64,000 nt of DNA. Origin: Membranipora membranacea. Lineage: Eukaryota > Bryozoa > Gymnolaemata > Cheilostomatida > Membraniporidae. How positions within the stretch are numbered: position 1 is the first letter of the stretch; each line of letters begins with the position of its first letter. The notes below the pieces were generated by a model. It was given only the letters and a program-made list of their open reading frames with translations, did not search any database and was not told the DNA's origin. A program made the position numbers and the translations under genes. Location: contig OU612067.1 in assembly GCA_914767715.1 (NCBI GenBank), positions 2,542,001-2,606,000 of the forward strand, given 5' to 3'. This document shows, piece after piece, positions 21,432-34,173 of the stretch.

Positions 21432-24400
21432 TCAATAATATCCAGATTTAGGATTAGCCCTGCCCCGTAATCTCATGAGGGCGATAGAGACGAGTATGAG
21501 AGCTATGAGAGCGAGTAATAACAGCGCTGACAGAGAGTATGTAGCTATCAGGTACTGCTCATATTTATATGTGGTGATGTATCTCTCTGTGGTCGTGTCT
21601 AAAAGTATACAGAACATTAATGGGCCAGTAACAACAAATAAAAAATGACAGTGGCAATATTGGGAGACCTAGGCTATGTTTAGGCTCCTCACAATGGAAC
21701 TCATCACAAACGTTTTGAAGTCATGGCATGGCATTAGCCACCATCGACATTCCATTGTCTGTCCTAACAGTAAGAACCGTGATCTTGTTCCATGCACAGT
21801 TGAATTTGTGTTATTTTTATAGCCCAGTTGACTATGATACTTGACCCAGCAGTCACACTTATCAAACTTATCAGTACTTACATTCTTCGAGATTGAGAAT
21901 ATCAAATATATAATCCTGCCAGAATGCGAGCTGAGACTGATGGTACTCTTTCTCGTTAGTAGAGTTATAATCTAACTCAAAGTATGTAAGATTACTGATA
22001 TTCATCGGGTACCAGGTCAGGTTACGGAAGTTCCACGGCATCGCAGGGTTCAGAATATAATATGTAGGGTCACTGTAATATACAGTATCACTCATATAAT
22101 GCTCATAGTAAAGCGGGAGCAGGCAACACAGGGGCCAAATCAAAAGAGTTATTGCTTAAGAATTTGCAGTCTATAATATCCTCCCATTATCTTATTTATA
22201 TCATTACTCAATTAGGGATTCATATTATTGAGTTCTTTGTGATGATGATTCAATCTTGAATAGAAAATGGTTTTTTTTCCAGGGAAAACATGTTATTTGT
22301 GGCTATATGGTTGTATAAGACCAAACAAGTATTGTATCAGCTGTTAACAAAACACAAACAACCTGTAATCAGTAAGGCCAAAATTTAATTTGGATGTTGG
22401 TGTACACTTGAATAATGACTAACCCGTTGATGGCGAAGTCTTTCCACATCCTCATAGTACCGTTACTGATATTCCTGTCCAGTTCACTGTACTGCTTGTC
22501 TAACTTTATACTGGATAACTTCTGGTAGGTGATGTTAGCTGCCAGATACGGCCAGCCGAATAAGAACTGCACATCATAGTTATGATATGAACCTGTAATA
22601 TCATGTAATATTATATATTATTATATAATATACTTATAGACATGTCATTGCAATGGGCTCAAGAGGGGTGGACAACTTCAATGGTCTTCAATTAGGAAAG
22701 TTTAACAAACAACTTCTTAAGTAGTCACATGACAATTGTGAGCACACATTGCAGAATGCATTGATTTGCCTCGATTTTCATTAAAAACCAAACTGACCAA
22801 AGGACCAGGACGGCACAGGCAACCTGATTAAATTTTTTCTTAATTATGTTGAGAATGGAGTCGAATTGTTATCGTCAACACTAATACATTAACATCCCTG
22901 TACCAATAGTGTCAGCTTAGAAAAACTTACCCATCCAGTAAGTCTCAGGATCATCCCTCTCTGAGCGATAGTCAAACTTATACATGTAAGCCTTGTTGGT
23001 ACCTTGGAGAGCTCGTACAGTAGACTTCATCACCATATCCACACCAGAGGCATAAAGTTCATCCGTGAATACCTGAGAATACAGAATCAAGTGTCCAAAC
23101 TTAGTCTATAACTGATAAGGGGACGGTGGTGAAGGCATTCTAGATAAGGATGATTGTGAAAACAGTGAGGGCTGGTTGTAACATCAAAAGTAGTGAGTAT
23201 TACACATGATCAAAATGTTCCCGCGTAAAATCGTACATTGTCCAAAGGAAACTTCACTATTACTGAGGTATTCTAAACAGCTTTTTAAACGGGACTGTTA
23301 TGTTTGAATATCTGCTAGTATTGAAATCTGCTTACAATTCTGAACCTGCATGATAAGTAAAGATTCTTAAACAACTTACATCGATGAGCATCTTTCTCCT
23401 GGCTGTGCTGTTATCAGGATTAACCCACCAGGTGTAGAGGAACTCTATAGCGTCTGCCACCTGATCATCATCTCGAGCTCCTCGTCGCCTAGTTACGTTT
23501 TTTATCACAGTTTTAAACTCGGCTGCGTCTACTCCAGTTTGTATGTTAGCGAACACGTGAGAAACTAAATCAAACAAAAAAGACTGTAAGATGCATTATT
23601 AAATTAATGGAGTCCGTCATTTCTTTAAAAAAAAGATCATCATATGTTATTGGCTGAAATGGACCCAGTTTGTAGATTATAAGAGAAAAGCTTTCCGAAA
23701 CTGAGCTGGTAGGAAAGGCTATACAGAAATCACAAGGAGAGAAGATCACTTACAAAACATACATGTATCATAACTACACTGTCTGATGATCGACTTAAAA
23801 GGATTTTGAATGGCATTAAAGTGGAGAGACTGGGGAAATATTAATGGTTAAAGAAACCGTGGGTTCAGCGCCACAAAGTAATATCTGGCAAAGAACAAAA
23901 ACGTGGACTTAAAGTTCACTTCTGCATTCCAATAATCAATGCACGTACAATTGCATAAAAAATCTAACCCTAATACAAATTACAAAAGGCTCAAATTACC
24001 TTGCAAATATATTCTTCACTTGCTAACTTATAAAAGGTTTGGCCATTATCTATGTATGACAAAAGCACTATGTAGTACTTTGCCATGCTGAGACAGCGAA
24101 ATTATTTATAACAGCTCACAGTTCTTATTGAGTATCCAAGCTCCATCATCTTTAGCGAAGCCTGCCATTGTATTCACTTTCATGACATTGTCGGGATTTT
24201 GTCTCAGTTTACTCGGAGAATCCCTTAGCCACCTCAGTTCACCTCCCCAATTATCAACTACTGGAGCAAATGGTCCAGCTGTCTCTCCGGGCTAAAATCA
24301 AACAAGAGATACACCCTAGTTTTCGCAGTCTGCTTGCTGACAACCTAAAACTTATATATATACATATACATATACATAGATGAAACATACCTACTATGCT

Positions 24401-26717
24401 GGGACTAGCTCTAGGGAAAGTGCTTACCATGCTTGTCATATGACATTTTAATCATCATAAATTGTAAACATTTGAAAAATTCTAAAGCACAAAAATATGG
24501 AGGAAAAATCATATGTGGATTATTTATCACATGCACTCACATTACGGCTGACTTTTTCTGCAGCGGAGACGAGATCCATAGGTTCCTTACTCTTGAGACA
24601 GTTAACCATACCCTCTCCTGGTACCTCATCACAGCCCACTATCTTGGCTAACCTGCTCGCGTACTCCTGTGGGTGCTGTGTACCCTCAATCACAGCCCAC
24701 GAGCTTAGATCTGAACCGGACATCATGATAGCACTCTGAAACAAGTTCCCTGTAACAGAATGTTTGAATTATGATATTTGAAATTCCTTATCAAAAGCTA
24801 TAATCAAAATAAAATGATATGCAGGAAAAATATCTAGTTTTTGGTAAGCAAAGTCTTATATCCGGTGGAAACTTTCATTGTGTAGGGTAGTAAATTTAGA
24901 GACCGGATATTATCCATAGTGTCTGGTAAAATGGCATAATCTACTTCACTATACAGATACAGTCTGCTGCTACATTTGAACAAAACTTTTAGAGCATTGA
25001 ATGGTCCCATATTTGTTATTTGATGACTTACTGGTTATAGGAGAGATGAGATGTATTCCGACGCATGCCGCGCCAGCTTCGTGTCCTACTAGAGTTATCT
25101 TATCCGGTTCACCCTGAAAGTTATGGATGTTCTCTCTGACCCAGCGTAGAGCCATAGCCTGATCAGACAGTCCCATATTACCGGGTATCATATCATCACC
25201 AGTCGATAGGAATCCTAAAAATATAGGAAAACTACAATTTACTTGTCTAATTAAAGTGATTGGGAAAGAATCTGATTTTTGATATCATTCTACAGTCTGA
25301 TTTTGAATCTGCTCTAGGTTCATAAACAGCCTGTGATCCTAGATCATGATCCTAAATTAGACTGAGAACAAATTTTTTTTTCTTCTTGTAATGTTCAATG
25401 AAAGTCTTAAATGTTTCAGATTAGGCCTAGACACTATTTACATGACACATACCGAGTGGTCCAAGGCGATAGTTGAACGTGACGACAACCATGTCTCTCT
25501 GAGCGAGGATTATACCAGGGTACTGCAATGCTGAACCTTGTTTATACTGCCCTCCATGTATAAACACAAGAACGCGGTATTTGTTCAACTGGTTTTGATC
25601 ATTGGTTCGCTGAAATTCCAAAACACATATATCAAAATTTTAACTGGCTAATGGGCTAACAGAGATTGCATGTGGTCACTCGAGCAATTAAATCACAAAA
25701 CAGTTACATCTATCAGATGAGGAGCAGATTATTCCTTTATCACTATGAGGGGTACCGCAATCGAATCCAATTGGACATTATATAGTTGATTTTTAAGGAG
25801 TCATCCTAACTACCCCTTTGCGCATAGTATAATAGGGATGAGCTTATTTCTGAGGGAGCTAGAATGACAGAAACTAGAACCATGAGATGGTAGGTGAATT
25901 TATAAATATGTAGAACAGATCAATTCAGATGATGGCTTATGAAGCTGGTGCTCATCGTGACATCAAAAAGTTGTCAGGAGACTCAAACTTACATTAGGCT
26001 GGAAAACATTAATATAGAGACAGTCCTCATTGGTGTAGCTGAACTTAGGTATATCCTGCTGAATCCACTCATCGAGTTGTGGACAAGCTGGTCTGTAGTA
26101 TGTTGCATCATATGTGCCCTCCCATCCATTAGGTAGTGGCTGTGCTGGCTATCATAGAAAAAATGTGAGCGTCATCAGTGTATTTTCACATTACTGTAGT
26201 TTTTCATGAAACAGCCATTTATGGTATTTTGAATATGGTCACCAAGGCTAACAGGAGTTGTTATATATCACAATGACAGTTAGTAATCTATAACAGCTGA
26301 ATAGTGAAAATTCAGTTAGAGTTTCATCCATAACTGAGGGTTTTGAAGTCAGCAATATACAAAGAGATGACCTACCTTAAATCTAAGCCTGGCCTTTTCT
26401 TCTTTCACATGCTGCTGGGCATATGGTATTCCAAGAAATATTGACACAAAGCTGCTTGTATCATGAACACCAGGGACTGATAGGCCTTCTACAGCACCCC
26501 ACTTGGTAGGCCTAATAACTCTATCAATGCCCTGTCTTTCTCTATAGTCCATATCCTCTCGCCAGTTCATGTAATCAGGCATGAGCCTGCAGTAAGTGTC
26601 ACAGTTTGGGTTGGAGTACTCAGGGTCTTCAACAAGCTTCCTGTCAGGATCCCAATATGAAGCAGCATGGTTCACCAGGGATATCCAAAGGATATGAAAA
26701 AGAAGAAGTGACTTCAT
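21432..26717 (-). CDS. Neuroligin/cholinesterase-like transmembrane protein, catalytically dead (11 exons)
   Basis: Exons on the minus strand: 26376-26717, 25993-26148, 25453-25609, 25032-25214, 24541-24749, 24120-24291, 23380-23564, 22931-23072, 22424-22592, 21882-22072 and 21432-21598. All use GT/AG with consistent phases and give 690 aa. Residues 1-19 are a signal peptide, followed by an alpha/beta-hydrolase fold (IFLGIPYAQ, EDCLYINVFQP, VLVFIHGGQY, FNYRLGPLG). The nucleophile elbow is GHEAGA at 262-267, where esterases have GESAGA, so Ser is replaced by Glu264. The acid (KDDG, Asp398) and His519 (GSYHNYD) positions are still present. A single TM helix lies near 652-680, followed by a tail of about a dozen residues ending SGYY. 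This architecture fits neuroligin, gliotactin or neurotactin-like adhesion proteins rather than an enzyme. The tail is much shorter than in neuroligins. Confidence 0.9.
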
Positions 26718-27144
26718 GTTGTTGCAGCAACAATGTACTAAAATTAGTGTAAAGTAATTATCAAATAAAAAAAAAAGTTTCTCTCTGAAACTTCAGACTT
26801 TTGTTATTTTGACCTTGACAAGATAACATGAGCCCTGCAGTAAATATGATGGAGAAGACTTTAGAGCATCGGAAAAATGTTATTTTACGATAAATCAAAT
26901 TTGCTTAAGATCAGTTTATTGTCAAAAGAGCTAAACTCCAAATTTTCTCTTTCTTACATTATCAGAGCTAATATAGCTTTGATATTATGAGAGAGACAGA
27001 GGAAAGTGAGTGAGAAACTTGGCCATTGAGAGGTTTGTAACAGCAAATCCCTCTGACTCATGTTGCTGACACTGTGTGCAATGTCTGTGGTCAAACTCCC
27101 ATTTTTCATGGGAACGTTAGATCAATGAACTCCCTCTTCCGAGG
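26718..27144. other. Upstream region of the esterase-like gene
   Basis: Presumed promoter and 5' UTR between the first exon and the LINE insertion. No element is confidently recognised except the inverted repeat at 27123-27160. Confidence 0.45.
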
Positions 27145-27160
27145 GAGAGGGAGTTCATTG
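27123..27160. repeat. 15-bp perfect inverted repeat overlapping the LINE target duplication
   Basis: CAATGAACTCCCTCT (27123-27137) is the exact reverse complement of AGAGGGAGTTCATTG (27146-27160). The right arm contains most of the 14-bp target duplication of the LINE. Confidence 0.85.
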
Positions 27161-27396
27161 GTTAGATGTAGTTAACAAGTTAAAAGTCCTTTTCTCGCAC
27201 ATTGAATTGATTGTTGATGAGCAATTGAAAGGATCTTGTCTTGTCAATCAACGATGGAATTCCTTACCTCAGTTTCCTTACCTCAGATGAGGTAGCGCAT
27301 CCTATTGATTTGTCGGAGAAATCGGTTTAGGGATGCCTCTAAATGTTAGGACCAGGGTTTAGACCAGAGAATGTGGTTTTAACAGCATGGCGCTGT

Positions 27397-28278
27397 TTAG
27401 GGTTGGGCGGTTTTCTGCCCTCTCATCTCACGGATTGTCCGAGGCAGGAAACTGGCGTGGTAAACACTTTTGTTTGTGGCAACAGAGTTAGGTTTACCTC
27501 TGGCGGCTGCTCTGGTGGTCATTGTAGCGTTTTCCCTGTCTTCGGTGATTTCATCGTATGCTTTAGAGAGAGCATGGTGTTGGTTCTCGTTCTGAAGAAC
27601 TCTGGTGAGCAGACACAGCCGATGATTTTTTCGCCTTTCTTCCAGCGACCCAATTTCTAGCTGATTCCTGGCTTCGGTCACACTCGTACCACGGCCCTTC
27701 AGGTTACCTATGAATCTGATGGCGTTATTTTGCACCAATTCTATCTTCTGTGCTGTTGTTTTGGTGGATGGGTCCCATACTGTGTCTGCGAATTCGAGGA
27801 TTGGCCTACATAGGCTTGTGTATGCCAGTAGCTTGGCTTCCTTTGGTGCGCTATACATCAGATGTTTGATGCCTCCTAGGATTTTCCTAGATTTTCCACA
27901 TTTTTTTTGGATGTGTTGGTCAAATTTTAGGTCTGACTGAATGGTCACACCCAGGTATTTAGTGCTGGCTGTCCAGGCAAGAGGCGACTCACCAAGCATA
28001 TATGTAAGCTTGGGGTTCGCATTGCCAAAGTTGATCGCGTGGCATTTCTTGTCGTTGAATGGCATTCTCCACTTCTCTGACCAGTGATATACTGCCTCAA
28101 TGTTTTTTTGGAACCTCGCGGTATCCTCGGGATCGTCCACAGTTTGGTACAGCAGGGTGTCGTCGGCATAGAGACTGACTTTGCAGGTCAGACTAGTTGG
28201 TAGATCGTTTATGTAGCACAGGAACAGGGTTGGGCCCAGTACCGATCCTTGCGGAACCCCTGATGTTACCGTGCACAT
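27397..28278 (-). pseudogene. LINE ORF2, C-terminal RT segment
   Basis: 293 aa beginning SGVPQGSVLGPTLF, with the catalytic YADDTLLY, then TKYLGVTIQSDLKFD and a C-terminal thumb and Cys-poor tail. It is in the same frame as the upstream fragment at 28309-28782, separated by a single premature TAA plus a few codons. It would be continuous in an active element. Confidence 0.92.
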
Positions 28279-28308
28279 TTGGGAACTCTTCCCTTTGAGT
28301 ACTACAGA

Positions 28309-28782
28309 TTATGTCCTGTCAGATAGAAAATCACGAATCCAGTTTATGAGATGGGCGTTTATTCCTGGTAACTGTTTTAGTTTCTGAAGGAGTAACAGGT
28401 GCGGTACTTTGTCGAAAGCTTTTTTGAAGTCCATAACTATTGCGTGAGTGGTGTGTCCATCATCTGCTGCTTTTGCCAAGTCATTATAGGTGACACACAG
28501 TTGGGTTTCGCATGACAGTCCTCTTCGGAAGCCATGTTGTCGATGGTGGAGCACGTCATCAAGTGTCTTGTTCAGGAAATGCAACACTATGTGTTCCATC
28601 ATTTTACAAGGGATACTTGTGAGTGAGATAGGCCTATAATTGTTAGGGGTCTCAGAATCTCCTCCTTTATGTATAGGGGTTACATTGGCTGATTTCCACT
28701 GTTCCGGGAGTTTTCCTGTGTTCAGTGATGCTTTGTAGATCAGCGCCAGTGATGTGGCTGTGGTTTGTAAGTCAATTAGCAT
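28309..28782 (-). pseudogene. LINE ORF2, central RT segment
   Basis: 157 aa with RT motifs: SANVTPIHKGG, NNYRPISLTSI, QHGFRRGLSCETQL, MDFKKAFDKVPH. It is joined upstream by a 1-nt frameshift near 28800, where GKSPG should run directly into DGIRKPD. Confidence 0.92.
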
Positions 28783-30128
28783 ATCTGGCTTCCTGATTCC
28801 ATCATCCCTGGTGATTTTCCGTTTATTAGTTCTCGGATGAGCTTAGCCACCCCATCAGTTGTTATCTCTAGGCATTCGTCATCAGCTTCCATCTTCGGGA
28901 AGTCTCTGGCCAGGTAGCCTTCTTGGAACTGGCTGTGGAAAAAGCCATTTAGCAGTTCAGCGCATTCTTCGGGGTCCTCAGTCAGAACATTTTGTTTGTT
29001 TTTAAGCGTCAACAGTTTGGATTTGTTATTTTTGTTTGCACCAAGGAGTTTGAAGAATGGCTTGGAGTTCCCTTTCTTCAGTGGCTTGTATATTCTGTCT
29101 GTGTAGTACGCTCTACGGATAGTCTCCAGTTCTTTCTTTCCGTGTCTTCGTTCTTGCTTGTATTTGGTGTGGTCGAACTCATTTGAGGTGGACCTAAACT
29201 TGTGGTACGCTTTCCTTTGTTTATGTTGGAGCTTGAGGGCCCGTTTGTTGAACCATTCTGGTAGAGAAGGATGCCTTGGTTTTATCTTCTTGGTTGGGAC
29301 ATGTTTGTCCACACTTCTGGTGAGGTTTTCTGTGAAAATGTTCCACATTTCCTCAGGGTTACTCATCTCTACAAGTTTTTCATTTGTCTTCTGCATATCC
29401 TCTTGGAACGATGTGTGGTCTGCTTGTTTGTAGAGCTTGATGGTGCGTGCCTCAGTGAGAGTAGGGTCAGTCTTTTGGTGGAGGCAAACAGTGATCAACG
29501 AGTGATCACTGAGGCCTGGGGAGATAACTTCAGTGTTTATCACGTATGTTGGTTGATTGGTGCATATTAGGTCCAGAGTATTTCCTAGTACGTGTGTCGG
29601 TCCAGTTACCAATTGCTTCATCCAGTGATCATGCAGCACATCAAGGAAGTGCTGGTGTATTTTCCTGAAGGGGACTGCCGTCTTGACACTAAATTTGACC
29701 ATGTCAATACCTGGTAAGTTCATATCTCCAACCAGAGGTATGTTGTGTCCTTGAAATGCCTTCTCCATAAATTTAAGAATGTCATCAATCTTATCTATGT
29801 TTTTGAGATGGACATGGGGTCGGTAATAGCAGCAGACAATTGTGTTAGGTTGTATTTTCACTGCAACCATCTCTTCGTCAAAGTTACTTAGGTCTACTAA
29901 TTTGGGTTTCAGCTGATTGCATACCGCTATCAGGACTCCCCCGCCATGCAGACTTCGGTCATGTCGAAACACAGTTCTGTTTTCTGTTGATAATATGTTA
30001 CTGTCTGGTATTGTTTCGTCTAAGTGTGTTTCAGTGAGACAGATGATGTCATGGTCAGTAGTGAGAAATTGTTGTTCAGTTGTTTTCCCTTTGACGGATC
30101 TAGTGTTTGAGAGAAACAGTTTTAACAC
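28776..30128 (-). pseudogene. LINE ORF2, endonuclease and linker segment
   Basis: 450 aa. The N-terminus is an APE-like endonuclease: SNTRSV, ICLTETHLDE, HGGGVLIAV, VGDMNLPGID, LSDHSLI. A basic linker leads to the start of RT (GKSPG). The frame starts at a GTG overlapping the ORF1 stop, with no ATG nearby, so ORF2 would depend on re-initiation. A 1-nt deletion at the 3' end ends the frame early. Confidence 0.9.
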
Positions 30129-30712
30129 TCGGTCGACTTCTTTAGTGAGACTGGTTTCATGACTTTCCAGTCCCCCGAGCCATCTTTTTTCTCTTGTATT
30201 TGCATGTTTCGGATGCGGTATTCATTGGTTCCATTTTCTGTACGAAGACTTCTCACCTCCTGTCGCAATTGAAACCGTTGGTTTCTTACAGCTTGGCTTT
30301 CATCTAGTTTACAAAAGATATGTTTTTCTCTTAGAGCATGGTTGTTAAACCTTTTGATAAACTCCCACTTAGATTGTTCATCGTCAAACCTCACCTTAAA
30401 AGGTCGCTTTTGTACTTTGTCTTCGGTTTTCTTTCCAAGCCTCATCGCCTGTATGGGCTCGCTATTCTTGGCGAAGCATTCTTGTTTCATCAACTCCTTG
30501 ATTTGCTGTATTGCTGTGCTGTCGTCTTGTTCTGTAACACCAGTAATGATGGCGTTGTTCTTTCTGTTTTCTTCTTCCTTCAGTTGGTGGCTCTGTTCCA
30601 TTAGTATTTTTGCTTGTTGGGAAACCTGCGTGTTTTTGTTTATGTTTTCAGTATTTCTCTTCAGCACATCAGACCACTTTTTTTCAACTTCATATATTCC
30701 TCTTGCTTGCAA
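30122..30712 (-). pseudogene. LINE ORF1-like protein, N-terminus incomplete
   Basis: About 196 aa with an N-terminal coiled coil (SQQAKILMEQSHQLKEEE), followed by AIITGVTEQ and RPFKVRFDDEQSKWEF, which resemble the RNA-binding ORF1 of L1-type elements. A stop lies just upstream of the first usable codon (TTG) and the first ATG is inside the coiled coil, so the true start appears lost or lies in another frame. Confidence 0.75.
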
Positions 30713-30912
30713 TTCTTATTTCTGCGACAAGCTATACTTTATCACTCTAGCTAGGTCTACTACTGCAAGTGTTCACTAGTGCACATGGGTCAGATTATTA
30801 CCCAGCTTCACATGTCAATTGTCAGACCACTGAATCTAGTTTACTTGCTTGCTTGACCATCACATGCAGTGCTTATATATATTGTTGTATGTACAAATGA
30901 GAGGGAGTTCAT

Positions 30913-31313
30913 CGTATATGTATACACACCCTATTTTTTTAACCCTGCAGCATTGATCGAATTGATTGGCTGGTTTCAAGTACATATTGTGTTCATATAA
31001 AAGATAGCCAAACCGAGAAGTTGTATACAGTATATAGAATTACCATGATGTGGTATCAAATCAATAATGGTGTAAGTAACTGCTGTTGGTTGGTATGACG
31101 CTTTAGCTAGCCGATGCTTGCAATGAGTTCACTGAAGACTTACATGACCCGCTATCGTTACATGTGCTCTCTACTGTATAGGGTAATTTTAAAATATAAT
31201 TATTCTCCCTCATTTGTAGACAACACCAGGAGTTCATATCTGTCGGTGACCTCCTGTGTCAGCTCATCGAGTCCACAAACTATTCCTAGGTATACACAGT
31301 AAAATACAACAAA
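30913..31313. other. Upstream region of MED31
   Basis: Presumed promoter and 5' UTR between the LINE target duplication and the MED31 start codon. No motif is strong enough to call. Confidence 0.45.
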
Positions 31314-34173
31314 ATGGCAGGATTACAGTGGCAATCAGGAGGTATTAGAGCTCCAACACATGTCGCTTCTCCTTCTGTCAATAAAACTCAAGGTCTGTCA
31401 AAGATTTTCAAGAATAATAGTTTATCAATACAACAGTTATACTTGGGAGAATGGAAGGTAATACACAGACCTAGCCTTTTCATGCTGCCCCATTTTCTTT
31501 CCTTTTGGGGCTGCTGTGATATGAGCAGTGAAACTGAATCTTATTTGTTAGAAATAGAGGAAGCCAAGGAAACATTAAGGGCAATATCTATCTGCTATTT
31601 TCCTTTTAAATAGAGAAAAAGACAGATGACGCTCTGAGATTTCAGATCGAGTTGGAGTTTGTACAGAGTCTAGCTAACCCTCACTACCTTCACTGTAAGT
31701 TATCTGCCCTGTCAAGTCCGGTCAATTAATCTGGGCGGTTAATAAGATTTTGGTAACCATATCAATTTATATACCATTGGGAAGCTCTCTGCGTCGAGAT
31801 CTCAGTAAACAGATTTTCAATGACATAGGCTGTGTATTTCAACAGTGGAATATAAATAAATCTGTAAATTATTCGACATGTAAGTCAAATGTTCTAGGCA
31901 TCTTGAGAACAGTTGATGCTAGAATTAAAATCTTTTTGTCAATGCTTTATATGAAAGATTGAATAATCTCTCAAACACCAACCACTGGCCTTGTTTCTAA
32001 ACATCGTAGAAAAATTGAGGATTGTTACAAAAGAAACACACTTTGTACCATTAATGGGGTTGGGTTATGGTAAAAATTGTCAACCCACTACCACAAAATT
32101 CGCTTGATCATGTCTATGTATTGAGATATGTTCTATGGCTTTAGCCTAGAATTCATAAAGCCTTTAAAGACTGCCATACAACTCTTTCTCCTTCTGAATA
32201 CATGTCTTAAATAGGCATTTCTTTTCGACTCGATATATATGAGTTATCATAGCTATAGCTTCACCTTGACATACTAGGTTGACAGATTTTATACTTCCAA
32301 ATGGCCAAACTCATCTCATTCATGATAATATATGGTAACTCTTATTTACTAAAATATATTTATTATGATACATTATCACATTGTGAGTACCTAAAATATA
32401 GCAACTGAAGTCAAATGTGATATAGATCAGTCATACCCAACCTCGGCCAATTTTGGCCAATTTTTGCCATTGCGGCCAAAACGGTCATGTAGGCCTATGT
32501 TAGCTGGAATATCAGATTGACAGAATATGAAGACAATGTGCACCTTGTGGAATTTCTTTATGTTTTTAATTTTTTAACAATACCATAAAATGTGTCTCAA
32601 TTTTTCTGTGGTAAGGATGCAATTGGCCAAACAAAATGACCATTATGGCCGCAAAGGCCAAATTGGCGGAGGTTTGGTATAACGGATTGAGACCATAAAT
32701 AGTTGGGAAAGCTGAAATAATTCCTTCACTCACAGGTGAAAATTTATTATAAATACAATATTGCATCTCCAGAATCTATGCTAGTTGTGACATTGCCTCA
32801 TGAGGTGTGACATAGTTGATAATAAGCCTTTATAGTAATCCTTGTGTTGAGAGCATTCCAATGTTGAAGAGAGCAATATAATTTGTAAATGCTGTGACCA
32901 TACCTTCTTAAAATTCCTTCGTAAACCTGCACGCAGTGGTATCAACATCCCAGAAATATTAAGTAGTGTCAAACCAGGGAGTTAGGGACAAACATACAAG
33001 TTTCAATTTTATGGTAATGATAGAAGTTGTTCTCTTTATGCGCATGAGAGGACAATTTGTAATTTACAAAATATATTTCCTATACATGCCTAGCCTTGTC
33101 TCCAGGCTCCATATTTGTTTACTGAAACAAAAATGTGGCCGAGTGACAAGGCCGGGATTAATCAATGTCATGCTATTTTTCAAACTTTGTAGTAATAAGT
33201 CTTTGTAATTTATATGTTGCAGTTTTAGCCCAGAATGGACATTTTAAAGATGAGAAGCTGGTTAACTACATAACATATCTACAATACTGGAAGGAGCCTC
33301 AGTACGCTAAATACCTCAAGTGTGTTCTAATTACTGTTGTTGTTATTTTGTTGCCATCAAAGAGATGCCTGGTAATGGTGAAGCTAACAGTGTATATCTG
33401 TAAAATAATTTATAAACCCATTACATCGTGATGGTAAGTAATTCTTCTAATCATATTCAGTAACCACCTGCAGAGGGGTCCAGGGTGGTTCAAGTGGGTG
33501 CAGGTTTGTTATCTGTGAGGTCTAAATCATACCCCGCGCTGGCAGTCATTCCTGACTTGGTATTAGAATACCACATCCTTGCCAAGGGGGACTAACCACT
33601 ATTAGATAAAGATCCCCACTCTGCCTTTGTGATATAAAGAGTGGCCTTAATTCCACCGGGCAAGGGTATAGGGCTTGGCTTGAGCACTAAGGGTTCTCGC
33701 AGGCTTGAATTCAACGGGGAAAACTCTCTACACATAGAAGACATGACTTGATACCAACTGTAGTATCTGACGATGTTGAGTTTTAACTGTACAATTCACA
33801 AAGGTTTTATTCCGGATGGTAAAACAGTTGAGAGATAATGATAAAGATAAGATGCATACCAGTACAGTTAAGGCTTTATGTTTGTCTGTAAGAATCCTGC
33901 TCAATAAGTTTTGTCTTTTACAGATTTCCACAATGTTTACACGTATTGGATCTGCTGCAGTATGAAGTTTTCCGTAAAGAGTTAGTAAACCCGCAATGTG
34001 CCAAATTTATAGACGATCAGATGCTGCTTCATTGGCAGCATTATCAGAGGAAAAGAACCAGACTTATAAATAATCAGCAGGAGAAAACACAGTCACAGGG
34101 ACAGTCATCACAGCAGTCCGGTGGGGCTAACTCTGTACAGAATAACACTGCAGCCACAGGTAGTGGTAAATGA
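31314..34173 (+). CDS. MED31: Mediator complex subunit 31 (4 exons)
   Basis: MED31 (Soh1) is a small conserved subunit of the Mediator middle module, which links transcription factors to RNA polymerase II in the nucleus. The exons are 31314-31341, 31614-31694, 33223-33319 and 33924-34173, giving 151 aa, close to the length of animal MED31. Signature segments are RFQIELEFVQSLANPHYL, FLAQNGHF, YWKEPQYAKYLK, PQCLHVLDLLQYE, and FRKELVNPQCAKFID, and the protein ends in SGK. Exons 2-4 are firm. Exon 1 (MAGLQWQSG) was chosen because its donor GAG|GTATTA gives the required phase and the ATG has a good context. A later donor is possible. The gene is head-to-head with the esterase-like gene. Confidence 0.94.
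33455..33720. repeat. GC-richer block in MED31 intron 3, possible repeat
   Basis: Base composition differs from the flanking intron, and there is no coding potential. It looks like an inserted repeat, but no boundaries or family are recognised. Confidence 0.3.

Larger units (their letters stand above)
27159..30898 (-). mobile_element. Nearly full-length non-LTR retrotransposon with target-site duplications
   Basis: The element lies between exact 14-bp copies of GAGAGGGAGTTCAT at 27145-27158 and 30899-30912. It has an ORF1 with a coiled coil and an ORF2 with an APE-type endonuclease and a reverse transcriptase. ORF2 carries one frameshift (about 28800) and one in-frame TAA (about 28306-28308). 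The identical duplications and few lesions suggest a young insertion. Confidence 0.93.

Noticed and set aside
29158-29570. Plus-strand frames over the LINE
   Set aside because: Antisense shadows of LINE ORF2.
33126-33160. GTGGCCGAGTGACAAGGC, tRNA-Leu-like A box in a MED31 intron
   Set aside because: No B box or cloverleaf follows, so it is too short to call.
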